Source of the DNA: Bacteroidales bacterium | GTDB taxonomy: Bacteria > Bacteroidota > Bacteroidia > Bacteroidales > UBA932 | NCBI GenBank assembly: GCA_017438975.1 | Contig: JAFRUH010000012.1 | Location: 1 to 56,381 of the forward strand | Length of the DNA stretch: 56,381 bases | Reading direction: 5' to 3' | Part shown: positions 26,319 to 35,078 of the stretch, piece by piece | Layout: each line of letters begins with the position of its first letter | Position numbering within the stretch: the stretch's first letter is position 1 | The notes under the pieces: model-generated | Told to the model about the DNA's origin: nothing | Database searches by the model: none | What the model saw: only the letters and a program-made list of their open reading frames with translations | Made by a program: the position numbers and the translations under genes

Positions 26319-27206
26319 TCACTGCACCGTCTTTCCTTCCGAGAACAGGGAAAGGACATTGTCCGTGTAGGTCTTCGTGACGGGGATCGGCTCGATACGG
26401 TCGTCGTCCAGTTCGAGTTCATACCCGTCCTTTTCCTTGCGGAGGACCTTCACCTTGGCCATGTTGACGATGAATTTCCGATGGCAGCGGACCAGTTCCG
26501 TACCGGCGAAACTCTCCTCGACGGTCTTCAGGCGGCAGCGCAGCATGTATGTCTTGAGATTGCCCTTGCCGTCCAGGTACCAGACCTTGATATAGTTGTC
26601 GTCCGACTCGATGTAGTAGAGTTGGGAACTGCTGACGGACAGTTTGAGGACGCCGCTGTTGTCAAACAGCGTGATCTTTTCCAGGCGTCCGTCCTTCTGC
26701 TGTCCGGATTCTCCCGGGACATCCTCTTTCATATTGATCAGACGGATCGTCTTTTCCTGATGGACGATCGTGAAGAACATCGCCGCGATGATATACGGGA
26801 AACCGAGGCAGACGAGGACATACTCGAGGCTGTTGATGAAAATGCCGGTCGACGTCATGTCTTCCGGACGCGCGATGGTCACGGTGAAAACCGTATAAAG
26901 GAGGCTGATCAGGACGATCTCCCCAAGGCACCACCCAACATACTGTCCCCAGGTCATCTGGAAGCTGTTCCGGGTCCGGTACATGATATACCGGCTGACA
27001 ATCACAAGCAGCAGGCTCAGCGAGACAAAGAGGATCGTAAAGCCGAAAAAGACGCTGTTTCCGAGACGGAACCAGGCATTGTTGGCGAAGGGAATGCTGA
27101 CCAGCAGGACCACGACCGAAAAGAGTGCGGCGAAGGTTACCGTACCGAGGATTTCGAACCGAGCCCTGAGAAATTCCGGGACATATTTCCTTTTCTTCTC
27201 CTCCAT
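26319..27206 (-). CDS. Membrane-bound LytTR-family transcriptional regulator
   Basis: Predicted 295 residues from ATG 27206; a longer in-frame reading would cross the promoter and is rejected. Four hydrophobic helices (for example VTFAALFSVVVLLVSIPFA and LGEIVLISLLYTVFTVTI) are followed by a C-terminal LytTR DNA-binding domain (YYIESDDNYIKVWYLD, LVRCHRKFIVNMAKV, IPVTKTYTDNV). There is no receiver domain, so it is a one-component membrane regulator. Paired 9-base direct repeats in its promoter region are candidate operators. Confidence 0.9.
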   Translation of the reverse strand: MEEKKRKYVPEFLRARFEILGTVTFAALFSVVVLLVSIPFANNAWFRLGNSVFFGFTILFVSLSLLLVIVSRYIMYRTRNSFQMTWGQYVGWCLGEIVLISLLYTVFTVTIARPEDMTSTGIFINSLEYVLVCLGFPYIIAAMFFTIVHQEKTIRLINMKEDVPGESGQQKDGRLEKITLFDNSGVLKLSVSSSQLYYIESDDNYIKVWYLDGKGNLKTYMLRCRLKTVEESFAGTELVRCHRKFIVNMAKVKVLRKEKDGYELELDDDRIEPIPVTKTYTDNVLSLFSEGKTVQ

Positions 27207-27227
27207 AAGAGCGGAATGGTCAGGATG

Positions 27228-27235
27228 CAAAAGTA
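27228..27235 (-). promoter_or_regulatory. -7 box (TACTTTTG) for the LytTR regulator
   Basis: A minus-strand TAnnTTTG match, 21 bases before the ATG at 27206. Confidence 0.6.
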
Positions 27236-27256
27236 ATAAAAATTCGGTTGACGGCC

Positions 27257-27302
27257 AATTTTCACCCCAAATAAATACAAATCGCCCCATTTCACCCCGA
27301 AT
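27257..27302. repeat. Direct repeats (TTTCACCCC) in the LytTR-fabH intergenic region
   Basis: TTTCACCCC occurs at 27260-27268 and 27290-27298, exactly 30 bases apart, each inside a longer related block (AATTTTCACCCCAAAT and ATTTCACCCCGAAT). A weaker relative (AAATTTCCCCAAT) follows near 27331. Three-turn spacing suggests a regulator site serving one or both divergent promoters. Confidence 0.45.
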
Positions 27303-27357
27303 CGGAAAACTACCGGGGGATTCGCCACAAAAATTTCCCCAATCCGGAAAAAGGGGG

Positions 27358-27365
27358 TACATTTG
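27358..27365 (+). promoter_or_regulatory. -7 box (TACATTTG) for fabH
   Basis: A plus-strand TAnnTTTG match followed by CA, 33 bases before the ATG at 27399. Confidence 0.65.
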
Positions 27366-27398
27366 CATACCCAAACCGAAAATCAAACTTTTATCCAT

Positions 27399-28346
27399 AT
27401 GAAAATCATTGGTACCGGCAGCGCCCTTCCGAAGAAAGTCGTAACGAACGACGACCTCGCCCAGTTCCTGGACACCTCCGACGAATGGATCCTGCCCCGC
27501 ACCGGCATCCGCTCCCGTCACGTCATAACCGACGAACGCCTGGAGGATCTCGGCAAGGACGCCGCCCTCCTCGCCCTCAAGGACGCCGGACTCACCCCCG
27601 GAGATATCGACCTTTTCATCTGCTCGAACGTCGTAAACGAGTATCTGACACCGAGCCTCAGCTGCGTCATTTCCGCCGCAATCGGCATGCACTGTCCCGC
27701 GATCGACATCAACTGCGCCTGCCCCGGGTTCATCTATGCGATGGACATCGCCGAGAACTATTTCCTCGCCGGCAAGGTCAGCAACGTCCTGATCGTCTGT
27801 GCGGAGGAACCCACCCGCATGACCTCGTGGACGGACCGGAGCACCTGCGTCCTGTTCGGAGACGGGGCCGGAGCCGCCGTCTTTACCAAGGGCGACAATG
27901 TCAAGGCGATCAAATTGAATTCACAGCCCTCCGTCATCCATCTCTACGAAACGCGTCCCCTCCTCCCCACTCCTTTCATCACCAGGCACGAAACTGAACA
28001 GCCCCTCCATATGGACGGAAGGGAAGTTTTCAAATTCGCCGTTTCCACCTCCCTGCGGGATATCGAGGAGATTCTCCGGAAGACAGGGACCTCCGTGGAC
28101 GAAATCGACTTTTTCATGATCCACCAGGCCAACTTGCGCATCATTGAAGGAATCCGCCGTGGACTGGGGGCGCCCGAAAGTAAATTCCCGTCCAACATCT
28201 ACGACCACGGCAACTCTTCTTCCGCATCCTGCCCGATCCTGCTGGACGAATGCAACCGGAAGGGACTGTTCAAACGCGGGGACAAGCTCGTGTTCAGCGC
28301 CTTCGGGGCCGGACTCCTCTCCGCGGTCGCATTTCTTGAATGGTAG
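27399..28346 (+). CDS. fabH: Beta-ketoacyl-ACP synthase III
   Basis: Predicted 315 residues from ATG 27399; an earlier GTG/ATG-like extension would begin inside the -7 box. Thiolase-fold KAS III with catalytic Cys108 in NCACPGF, His242 in IHQAN and Asn272 in HGNSSSAS. It starts fatty-acid synthesis by condensing acyl-CoA with malonyl-ACP. The usual plsX, acpP and fabD neighbours are absent; fabF and fabZ follow instead. It could be an accessory KAS III rather than the main one. Confidence 0.93.
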   Translation: MKIIGTGSALPKKVVTNDDLAQFLDTSDEWILPRTGIRSRHVITDERLEDLGKDAALLALKDAGLTPGDIDLFICSNVVNEYLTPSLSCVISAAIGMHCPAIDINCACPGFIYAMDIAENYFLAGKVSNVLIVCAEEPTRMTSWTDRSTCVLFGDGAGAAVFTKGDNVKAIKLNSQPSVIHLYETRPLLPTPFITRHETEQPLHMDGREVFKFAVSTSLRDIEEILRKTGTSVDEIDFFMIHQANLRIIEGIRRGLGAPESKFPSNIYDHGNSSSASCPILLDECNRKGLFKRGDKLVFSAFGAGLLSAVAFLEW

Positions 28347-28357
28347 AATATTTTTTG

Positions 28358-28365
28358 TATATTTG
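28358..28365 (+). promoter_or_regulatory. fabF promoter, -7 box TATATTTG with upstream TTG
   Basis: A perfect -7 match with TTG at 28336-28338, 19 bases upstream and overlapping the fabH 3' end. fabF can therefore be transcribed independently of fabH. Confidence 0.7.
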
Positions 28366-28387
28366 TACTTTGTAAAAGGAGAAACGA

Positions 28388-29647
28388 ATGACAAAAAGAG
28401 TTGTGATTACCGGTATGGGCGTCCTTTCCTCGGTTGGAAATGATGTCCCTACTTTTTGGAAAAACCTCGTTGACGGATACTGCGGCATTGATTTCGTCGA
28501 AGATTTCTTCGGGAACGACCTACCGGTCAAAATAGCCGGGAACGTCAAGGATTTCAATGCGGAAGACTATGGGATGGACAAGAGTTTCATCCGCAAGCAA
28601 GACAAGTTCACCCAGTTCGGCATGGCCGCCGCCTATCAGGCGATGGCCGACTCCGGGCTCTGCTCGGAAGGCGAAGGGGCCAACATCGATCCCTTCCGCC
28701 TGGGCGTCTATGTCGGATCCGGCATCGGCGGATTCGAGGTCCAGTTCCGTGAAACCGCCAAGATGATCGAGGATCCCTCCGGAAAATGGATCTCCCCGCT
28801 TTTCATCCCCACGATGATTTCCAACATTGCAGCCGGCCATATTGCGATCAAGCACCATGCGGAAGGCCCCTGCCTTGATATCGTCACCGCCTGTGCAACC
28901 TCGTCCCACTGCATCGGCGAGGCCTTCCGGGCCATCCGGCACGGCTATGCAGACGCAATCATCGCCGGCGGAACCGAGCACGCCACCATCCCGATCGGCA
29001 TCGCCGGATTCGCGAACGCCAAGGCACTGTCCCGCGCCGAGGATCCGAAATACGCCTCCCTCCCCTTCAACCTGAACCGGCAGGGATTCGTCATGGGCGA
29101 CGGCGCCGCCATCCTCATCCTGGAGGAACTCGAACACGCCAAAGCACGCGGAGCCAGGATATACGGAGAGATGGTCGGATACGGCAACACCTGCGACGCC
29201 TATCACGCCACCGCTCCCCGTCCGGACGGCAGCACCCAGGCCAAGGCCATCACCCTAGCCCTCGAGGAAGCCGGTTTTGACAAGGAAAAGGACAATCTCT
29301 ACATCAACGCCCACGGAACCGGCACGCACCTCAACGACATCGCCGAGACCATCGCCTACAAGGTCGCCCTCGGCGACTATGCCTACAAAGCCCATATCAG
29401 TTCGATCAAATCTATGACGGGCCATATGTTCGGCGCGGCGGGCGCAGCGGAAGCCATCGCCACCATCCTCGCCCTCCGGGACGGGATCATTCCCCCGACG
29501 ATCAATCTGGACACCCCCGATCCCGAATGCGACCTCGACTATACCCCGAACAAGGCGGTCCGGAGCGACATCACGATCGGCATCTCCGATTCCCTCGGGT
29601 TCGGAGGCCACGATGCCTGCGTCGCATTCCGTCGATATGAAGAATAA
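28388..29647 (+). CDS. fabF: Beta-ketoacyl-ACP synthase II
   Basis: 419 residues. Elongating condensing enzyme with the Cys-His-His set: C169 (TACATSSH), H309 (NAHGTGT) and H346 (KSMTGH). Starts VVITGMGVLS and ends with the SLGFGGHDA loop, typical of FabF. It catalyses acyl-ACP plus malonyl-ACP condensation in the cytoplasm. It has its own promoter and lies 25 bases before fabZ. Confidence 0.95.
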   Translation: MTKRVVITGMGVLSSVGNDVPTFWKNLVDGYCGIDFVEDFFGNDLPVKIAGNVKDFNAEDYGMDKSFIRKQDKFTQFGMAAAYQAMADSGLCSEGEGANIDPFRLGVYVGSGIGGFEVQFRETAKMIEDPSGKWISPLFIPTMISNIAAGHIAIKHHAEGPCLDIVTACATSSHCIGEAFRAIRHGYADAIIAGGTEHATIPIGIAGFANAKALSRAEDPKYASLPFNLNRQGFVMGDGAAILILEELEHAKARGARIYGEMVGYGNTCDAYHATAPRPDGSTQAKAITLALEEAGFDKEKDNLYINAHGTGTHLNDIAETIAYKVALGDYAYKAHISSIKSMTGHMFGAAGAAEAIATILALRDGIIPPTINLDTPDPECDLDYTPNKAVRSDITIGISDSLGFGGHDACVAFRRYEE

Positions 29648-29672
29648 ATCAAACTGAAACCCAAACCCGGAC

Positions 29673-30104
29673 ATGAATCGCGAAGAGATCCAGAAACACA
29701 TTCCCCACCGCCCCCCGATGCTGCTCGTCGACGAAGCCTTCCTCGACGAAGACGGCACGGCGCACGGCAAATACCGTATCCGCGAAAACGAATTCTTCAC
29801 GCAGGGCCATTTCCCCGGAAACCCGATCGTTCCCGGAGTGATTCTCTGTGAAATCATGGCCCAGAGCTGTACGATGCTCATGCTGGATGACATTCCCGGA
29901 CACGATACCCTTTACCGGGCAATCGATGACGTGAAGTTCAAGAATATCGTCCGGCCAGGCGACCTGTGCGAAATCACGGCGCGGATCACCGAAAAGAAAG
30001 CCGGGCTTTTCTTTACGGAAGCCAAGCTTGAAGTGGACGGAAAATTGTGTTGCAAAGGAAAACTGACCTTCGCCCTGGTTCCGAAAAAAGAGCCGCAGGA
30101 ATAA
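29673..30104 (+). CDS. fabZ: 3-hydroxyacyl-ACP dehydratase
   Basis: 143 residues. Hot-dog fold dehydratase; catalytic His46 in QGHFPGNP and Glu60 in PGVILCEIMAQ. It removes water from 3-hydroxyacyl-ACP during fatty-acid elongation. It follows fabF by 25 bases. Its last codons form one arm of a terminator hairpin shared with the convergent queF gene. Confidence 0.95.
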   Translation: MNREEIQKHIPHRPPMLLVDEAFLDEDGTAHGKYRIRENEFFTQGHFPGNPIVPGVILCEIMAQSCTMLMLDDIPGHDTLYRAIDDVKFKNIVRPGDLCEITARITEKKAGLFFTEAKLEVDGKLCCKGKLTFALVPKKEPQE

Positions 30105-30120
30105 CCTGCGGCCTTTTTTT
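30084..30120. terminator. Two-way terminator shared by fabZ and queF
   Basis: Stem GCCGCAGG / CCTGCGGC (30092-30112) with an AATAA loop has a T-run after it on plus (30114-30120) and an A-run before it (30084-30089), which is a T-run on minus. The left arm and A-run are fabZ codons. The fabZ stop is in the loop, and the right T-run enters the queF stop. Confidence 0.88.
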
Positions 30121-30574
30121 ACTCGTGCGTGGCGAAACGCTGTTCCGCCAGTTTTTCCCATTTCGTCCCCGGACGGCCGTAATTGGCATAGGGAAAGATC
30201 GAAATGCCGCCCCGCGGGGTAAAGAATCCGGTCACTTCGATATACTTGGGATCCATCAGGGCGATCAGGTCCTTCATGATCAAATTGACACAGTCCTCGT
30301 GGAATCCCCCGTGATTCCGGAAGCTGAACAGATAGAGCTTGAGGCTCTTGGACTCCACCATCCGGCGGTCGGGGACATAACTGATCCGGATCTCCGCGAA
30401 ATCGGGCTGGCCGGTAATCGGGCAGAGCGTCGTGAACTCAGGGCAGTTGAAACGGACCCAGTAATCGTTGTCCGGATGCTTGTTCTCAAAGGATTCCAGC
30501 ACCTCCGGCGCGTAGTCTTTCCGGTATTCGGACACGGCGCCGAGCGCCTGCAGACCTTCTTCTTTCCTTTCCAT
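30119..30574 (-). CDS. queF: NADPH-dependent 7-cyano-7-deazaguanine reductase
   Basis: 151 residues from ATG 30574. Short (YkvM-type) QueF with catalytic Cys51 and Asp58 in [11 protein letters not shown] and the substrate loop [16 protein letters not shown]. It reduces preQ0 to preQ1 in queuosine biosynthesis. It starts eight bases after prfA, so it is cotranscribed with release factor 1. A later step, queA, is in this window at 48.9 kb. Confidence 0.95.
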   Translation of the reverse strand: MERKEEGLQALGAVSEYRKDYAPEVLESFENKHPDNDYWVRFNCPEFTTLCPITGQPDFAEIRISYVPDRRMVESKSLKLYLFSFRNHGGFHEDCVNLIMKDLIALMDPKYIEVTGFFTPRGGISIFPYANYGRPGTKWEKLAEQRFATHE

Positions 30575-30582
30575 ACGAATAG

Positions 30583-31674
30583 TTATTCGCCCGCCTCCTT
30601 GAGCCGTTCCGCATTTTCCGCGATCTGCAGCTGATCGATGCATTCCTGGATGTCGCCGTCCATGAAAACGGGCAGGTTGTACATGGTCCAGTTGATACGG
30701 TGGTCCGTCACACGGGACTGGGGATAATTGTACGTCCGGATCTTCGCGGAGCGGTCTCCTGTCGAAACCATCGTCTTGCGCTTCGCCGCAATTCCGTCGA
30801 GATACTTCTGGTGCTCCATATTATAGATTCGCGTACGGAGTTCCTCCATCGCGCGGTCCAGATTCTTCAACTGGGAACGCTCTTCCTGGCACTGGACGAC
30901 GATTCCGGAAGGGATATGGGTCAGACGAACCGCCGAATAGGTCGTATTGACCCCCTGGCCGCCCGGACCGGACGCACAGAAGAGGTCTTTCCGGATATCG
31001 GCCGGATTGATTTCGATATCGAACTCGCCCGCTTCCGGGAAAACGGCCACGGATGCGGCGGAAGTCTGGATCCGTCCCTGGGTCTCGGTCTGGGGAACGC
31101 GCTGGACCCGGTGCACGCCGGACTCGTATTTCATGATTCCGTAGACGCCCTCGCTGTTGCTCGAGAGCTTGAAAACGATCTGTTTGTAGCCGCCGGAAGT
31201 TCCGGGAGCCTGGTCCGAGATCTCCAGTTTCCATCCCCGCTTCTCCGCAAATTTGGAATACATGCGGAAGAGGTCTCCGGCGAAGATTGCCGCCTCGTCG
31301 CCGCCGGTACCGCCTCGGATCTCGACCATCGCATTCTTCCCGTCGTCCGGATCGGCCGGGATCAGGAGAAGCTTGATGTTCTGCTCGATCTCGGGAATCC
31401 TCGGTTCGATTTCAGCGACCTCCTCCCGGGCCATCTCTTTGAGATCCTCATCCTTTTCGTTCATCAGGATGTCCTTCGCCTGGGAAAGTTCGTCGACAAG
31501 GCGCTTGTACTCGAGGCCGGCTTTGATGATCGGCTGCAGTTCCTTGTAATCTTTATTGAGTTGGACAAATTTCTTCATGTCTGCAATCACTTCAGGATCG
31601 GACAACTGGCTTTCCAGCTGCCTGTACTTGTCCTGGAGACTCAAGACTTTGTCCAATAATGTATTCTCCGCCAT
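30583..31674 (-). CDS. prfA: Peptide chain release factor 1
   Basis: 363 residues. RF1 recognises UAA and UAG and triggers peptide release. The GGQ loop is seen in [12 protein letters not shown]. The codon-recognition tripeptide reads PQT ([10 protein letters not shown]), within the P-x-T pattern of RF1. The N-terminal coiled helices are typical. It has its own promoter and queF follows after eight bases. Confidence 0.97.
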   Translation of the reverse strand: MAENTLLDKVLSLQDKYRQLESQLSDPEVIADMKKFVQLNKDYKELQPIIKAGLEYKRLVDELSQAKDILMNEKDEDLKEMAREEVAEIEPRIPEIEQNIKLLLIPADPDDGKNAMVEIRGGTGGDEAAIFAGDLFRMYSKFAEKRGWKLEISDQAPGTSGGYKQIVFKLSSNSEGVYGIMKYESGVHRVQRVPQTETQGRIQTSAASVAVFPEAGEFDIEINPADIRKDLFCASGPGGQGVNTTYSAVRLTHIPSGIVVQCQEERSQLKNLDRAMEELRTRIYNMEHQKYLDGIAAKRKTMVSTGDRSAKIRTYNYPQSRVTDHRINWTMYNLPVFMDGDIQECIDQLQIAENAERLKEAGE

Positions 31675-31694
31675 AGTATTTTCGTTTCAGTCGG

Positions 31695-31702
31695 CAAAGA
31701 TA
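31695..31702 (-). promoter_or_regulatory. -7 box (TATCTTTG) for prfA-queF
   Basis: A minus-strand TAnnTTTG match, 20 bases before the prfA ATG. Confidence 0.7.
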
Positions 31703-31714
31703 CGGAAAAAACTC

Positions 31715-33568
31715 TTATTTAGAAAGAGGAGGGAATTCCTGCCGGAAAACTTCTTCCCGCTGCAGGAGTCCAGCCTGGACGAGCGAGATGGGATACTTGT
31801 CGGTCTTGCAGAAATCAGGTTCCATCAGCATGGCGAGCACATGGGCGGAGGGCTGGTCCATGTGGAAAACATAAGCGCCATCAGGGAACTGCCAGGTTTG
31901 TTCCGGGCCGAGAATGTCAAGATGGTACTTGTCCCCTTCTTCTCCGGGAAGGTAGGCCCTCAGGGACAGTTCCGTCCCGGCTGGTATTTCCGCCCAGGCG
32001 ATGCCGTTCAGGCTCATGATTTCCAGGATTCGTTCCGCTTCGGCGACGTCCTTCGGAATGAGATAGGCCGCCGGTCGGTCGCGCTCGACAAGCGGGACCT
32101 CGTAATACCGCACGGAGAACAGCGAATCGCAGAGGACCGTGCCCTTTTCGAATTCGAAGAATTTCCGGCTGTACCGGTAGGCTTCCTCATTCTGTCCATG
32201 CTTGAGGATCAAGGGATTGCTGCCATCCCGTCCGCAGGCGACCGTCGCCTCGCGGTCGGCCGCGACCGTGGCGCGCAGCCGTTCGGAATTGGCGATGGTG
32301 AAATCGATCAGCGCTTTGGCCGCGAAGAAATGGGTCATCACGCGGCGGCCGAAGGTCGCCCTCCTGTCCACGGAAGCGTTGGGCGTCTCCACCAGGAAGT
32401 TCGTGCTGCCTCGGAGGGCGTAATAATGAGAAGCGTGCAGGGGAGCCTGGTCGGAATAGCCTCCCTGGGTGTACTCCCAGTAGCGCAGCCCTTCTTCGGC
32501 TCCGGCCGATTCGACATGGCGCATCATTTCCTTCATCAGGTCGTTCAACTCCGCAGTGTTGTTCTGGTTGCCGGACACGGTGATTCCGGCATCGTCGAGG
32601 AATCCGTCGTCACGGGTCACGTTGCGCCAGGTTCCGTATTCGTGCATGTCCACGACGACATCCGGCAGGAACAGGTTGTAGACCCGGTGGGTCGCTTTGA
32701 CCTCAGGGTTTGCGCAGAGAAGATTGTCCCGGTTCATGTCGGGAGCCACGCTCGTGCCCCGGGTCCATGCCTGCGCCCCGTCCCCGTTCACACGCGGGAG
32801 GATGATGACATTGACATTCGGGAGTACCTTGCGGCCGTAACGTCCGTGAAGCGCGGCCGCCATGGCGAGGGCTCCGTCACACGGAGAGGGCTCGTTCCCA
32901 TGGATCTGGGCGTGGAGGTACACGGTCGGCCTGCCGTTCCTGACAAGGGCGGCGCCGGCCTCTTCCAGGCTCTTCCCCCTCAGGTCGGTCTTGCTGAAAA
33001 CCGCGAGGAAAAGGTCTTTCCCGAGGGTGGTCTGTCCCACCTTGAAAAGATACATGTCATCCCTTTTCCGGTCCATCTTCACGAGGTAAGATTCGATCTC
33101 TTCCTGCGTGGTGTGCTCCTGGAAGGGTTTCTTCCGGTTCATGCCGGGAGTCCGGAGCGCCCAGGGATACTTCCGGGAGAGCGCTTTCAGGTCCATCGCG
33201 TTGGCAAAGGTTTCATCCGTCAGGGCATAGACTTTCTCCGGAGCGTATCCGGCACTTCCTTTCCGCCCGGGATCGGCGTCGACCCACCGGCCCTTCACGG
33301 CCAGGAAATTCTTCTGGAGCGTATAATACCCTTCTCCTGAAGCGACGAGATGGTATTTTCCTTCCTCCAGTTCGAATATCCGTTTCACTTTCCCGCCGAA
33401 GAGAGATTTCTTTTCGAGGACGGGATCCCCTACGGAGACGGTGTCTCCGAATTCCCGGTAAACCCGGACGGTAACGTCGGCCGGCGCCTTCAAGGTCACC
33501 CTGCACTTTTCCGAAAACGCATCCATGCCCAGCATCAGGAGCACCAGAAACAACAAGGCTTTTTTCAT
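31715..33568 (-). CDS. Secreted M14 family zinc carboxypeptidase
   Basis: 617 residues with a signal peptide. After a ~130-residue N-terminal beta region, the M14 domain shows zinc ligands H223 and E226 (HGNEPS) and H309 (VVDMHEYG), and substrate-binding DMNR. A later VETPNAS segment carries the likely catalytic Glu. The last ~150 residues form an extra C-terminal domain. It probably trims peptides or peptidoglycan-derived peptides outside the cytoplasm. It stands alone with its own promoter. Confidence 0.9.
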   Translation of the reverse strand: MKKALLFLVLLMLGMDAFSEKCRVTLKAPADVTVRVYREFGDTVSVGDPVLEKKSLFGGKVKRIFELEEGKYHLVASGEGYYTLQKNFLAVKGRWVDADPGRKGSAGYAPEKVYALTDETFANAMDLKALSRKYPWALRTPGMNRKKPFQEHTTQEEIESYLVKMDRKRDDMYLFKVGQTTLGKDLFLAVFSKTDLRGKSLEEAGAALVRNGRPTVYLHAQIHGNEPSPCDGALAMAAALHGRYGRKVLPNVNVIILPRVNGDGAQAWTRGTSVAPDMNRDNLLCANPEVKATHRVYNLFLPDVVVDMHEYGTWRNVTRDDGFLDDAGITVSGNQNNTAELNDLMKEMMRHVESAGAEEGLRYWEYTQGGYSDQAPLHASHYYALRGSTNFLVETPNASVDRRATFGRRVMTHFFAAKALIDFTIANSERLRATVAADREATVACGRDGSNPLILKHGQNEEAYRYSRKFFEFEKGTVLCDSLFSVRYYEVPLVERDRPAAYLIPKDVAEAERILEIMSLNGIAWAEIPAGTELSLRAYLPGEEGDKYHLDILGPEQTWQFPDGAYVFHMDQPSAHVLAMLMEPDFCKTDKYPISLVQAGLLQREEVFRQEFPPLSK

Positions 33569-33588
33569 GACTTACAGGATTATACCCT

Positions 33589-33596
33589 CAAAGATA
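33589..33596 (-). promoter_or_regulatory. -7 box (TATCTTTG) for the M14 carboxypeptidase
   Basis: A minus-strand TAnnTTTG match, 20 bases before the ATG at 33568. Confidence 0.65.
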
Positions 33597-33621
33597 ACGA
33601 TTTTCAGGGAAATACACACGG

Positions 33622-33657
33622 GGCAAAGAAAAAGCACCTGCTTGGGGACAGGTGCTT
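33622..33657 (-). terminator. Terminator after tRNA-Val
   Basis: Stem AGCACCTG / CAGGTGCT (33633-33656) with an 8-base loop; on the minus strand it is followed by a T-rich tract (33622-33632). Confidence 0.85.
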
Positions 33658-33668
33658 GAGTATTGGGG

Positions 33669-33743
33669 TGGGACTTGGCAGATTCGAACTGCCGACCTCT
33701 TGCGTGTGAAGCAAGCGCTCTAAACCGACTGAGCTAAAGTCCC
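33669..33743 (-). tRNA. tRNA-Val (anticodon CAC)
   Basis: 75 bases fold into a complete cloverleaf: acceptor GGGACTT/AAGTCCC, D-stem GCTC/GAGC, anticodon stem CTTGC/GCAAG with loop TTCACAC, T-stem GGCAG/CTGCC with TTCGAAT, discriminator A. Anticodon CAC reads GUG. No CCA is encoded. It has its own -7 box and terminator, so it is a single-gene unit. Confidence 0.96.
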
Positions 33744-33754
33744 GTAACGGGACT
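33738..33754. repeat. 17-base palindrome spanning the tRNA-Val 5' end
   Basis: AGTCCCGT-A-ACGGGACT: the leader of the precursor can pair with the first bases of the acceptor stem, an alternative to the mature fold. Confidence 0.6.
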
Positions 33755-33755
33755 G

Positions 33756-33763
33756 CAAAGATA
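33756..33763 (-). promoter_or_regulatory. -7 box (TATCTTTG) for tRNA-Val
   Basis: A minus-strand TAnnTTTG match ending 12 bases before the mature tRNA 5' end. Confidence 0.7.
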
Positions 33764-33805
33764 CAAAAAAAATGTAAATACCAGCCCCTTTTCGACAAAA
33801 TCGGA

Positions 33806-35002
33806 CTATTTCGAGCGCGGAAGGACGTCAACCTTGAGGGTCTTGTAGGCCCGTTCGACTTTCTCAAGCGCCTTCTCGACCGTTTCAGCACGGGCGAGAA
33901 GCACTCCGAAGCGGCGGTGCCCCTTCACTTCCGGCTTACCGAAAAGACGGATATGGACATCCTCTTCCGCCAGGACGGCCTCCAGGTTGGAGAACACGAC
34001 CTGGTCCGTATCCCCTTCTACGACAATCGCCTTCGAGGCGCTCGGGCCGAAGAAACGGATGGTCGGGATCGGAAGCCCGAGGATGGCGCGTGCGTGGAGG
34101 GCGAACTCGCTCAAGTCCTGCGAGACCATCGTGACCATCCCCGTGTCGTGCGGACGGGGCGAAACCTCGCTGAAGATCACCTGGTCCCCCTTGACGAACA
34201 TTTCCACGCCGAATATACCCCTTCCGCCGAGGGCGCCCGTAATGCGGATCGCGATGTCGCGGGCCTTGGCAAGGGCCTCGGGCGTCATGGCCTGTGGCTG
34301 CCAGGACTCACGGTAATCCCCATCGACCTGGTGGTGGCCGATCGGGGCGAGCGGGGTCGTTCCTCCGATATGGCGGACGGTCAGCATTGTAATTTCATAG
34401 TCGAAATCGATGAATCCTTCGACGATGACCCGACCGGCGCCGGCACGGCCGCCTTCCTGGGCGATATGCCAGGCCTTATCGATATCGGCCTCGCTCTTGA
34501 CGACGCTCTGACCATGGCCGGAAGAACTCATGATCGGCTTGATCACGCACGGGATGCCGATTTCGGAGATCGCTGTACGGAATTCTTCATAGGTATCGGC
34601 AAAACGGTAGGGAGCCGTCGGCAGGCCCAGTTCCTCCGCGGCGAGGCGGCGGATTCCTTCGCGGTTCATGGTCAGCAGGGCAGCCTTCGCGGTCGGGATC
34701 ACATGGTATCCCTCCTGCTCGAGACGGACCAGTTCAGGCGTCGCGATCGCTTCGACTTCCGGAATGATCACATCCGGCTTCTCATCTTCGATAACCCGGC
34801 GGAGGGCCGCTCCGTCCAGCATGTTGATGACGTGGCAGCGGTGCGCGACCTGCATGGCGGGCGCATGGGCATACCGGTCGACGGCGATGACTTCAACGCC
34901 GAGGCGCTGGAGCTCGATAACGATTTCTTTTCCGAGTTCGCCGGAGCCGCACAAAAGGGCCTTGAAGGCGTGGGCAGTAAGGGGAGATCCGAGTTGAAGC
35001 AT
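33806..35002 (-). CDS. purT: Formate-dependent GAR transformylase (PurT)
   Basis: 398 residues. ATP-grasp enzyme that makes formyl-GAR from GAR, formate and ATP in purine synthesis. N-terminal pre-ATP-grasp domain ([20 protein letters not shown]), ATP-grasp with [15 protein letters not shown], and metal-binding [16 protein letters not shown] near the end. Length matches the family. No purine genes flank it; tRNA-Val lies downstream on the same strand. Confidence 0.97.
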   Translation of the reverse strand: MLQLGSPLTAHAFKALLCGSGELGKEIVIELQRLGVEVIAVDRYAHAPAMQVAHRCHVINMLDGAALRRVIEDEKPDVIIPEVEAIATPELVRLEQEGYHVIPTAKAALLTMNREGIRRLAAEELGLPTAPYRFADTYEEFRTAISEIGIPCVIKPIMSSSGHGQSVVKSEADIDKAWHIAQEGGRAGAGRVIVEGFIDFDYEITMLTVRHIGGTTPLAPIGHHQVDGDYRESWQPQAMTPEALAKARDIAIRITGALGGRGIFGVEMFVKGDQVIFSEVSPRPHDTGMVTMVSQDLSEFALHARAILGLPIPTIRFFGPSASKAIVVEGDTDQVVFSNLEAVLAEEDVHIRLFGKPEVKGHRRFGVLLARAETVEKALEKVERAYKTLKVDVLPRSK

Positions 35003-35022
35003 ATCCAGAATGATTAATTATA

Positions 35023-35030
35023 CAAAGGTA
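35023..35030 (-). promoter_or_regulatory. -7 box (TACCTTTG) for purT
   Basis: A minus-strand TAnnTTTG match, 20 bases before the purT ATG, back to back with the pncB promoter. Confidence 0.65.
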
Positions 35031-35044
35031 ACAATAAAAATGAT

Positions 35045-35052
35045 TATATTTG
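35045..35052 (+). promoter_or_regulatory. -7 box (TATATTTG) for pncB
   Basis: A plus-strand TAnnTTTG match followed by CA, 26 bases before the pncB ATG. Confidence 0.7.
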
Positions 35053-35078
35053 CAGTTTGAGAACAGAATATTCTGCTT

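Noticed and set aside
26319-27692. Extended start for the LytTR regulator up to 27692
   Set aside because: The extension would pass through the -7 box at 27228 and into fabH; ATG 27206 fits the family and promoter.
30700-31659. Plus-strand frame opposite prfA
   Set aside because: RF1 motifs (GGQ, P-x-T) are on the minus strand.
31556-33340. Plus-strand frame of about 594 codons opposite the M14 carboxypeptidase
   Set aside because: The zinc motif and signal peptide lie on the minus strand; the plus frame lacks any feature.
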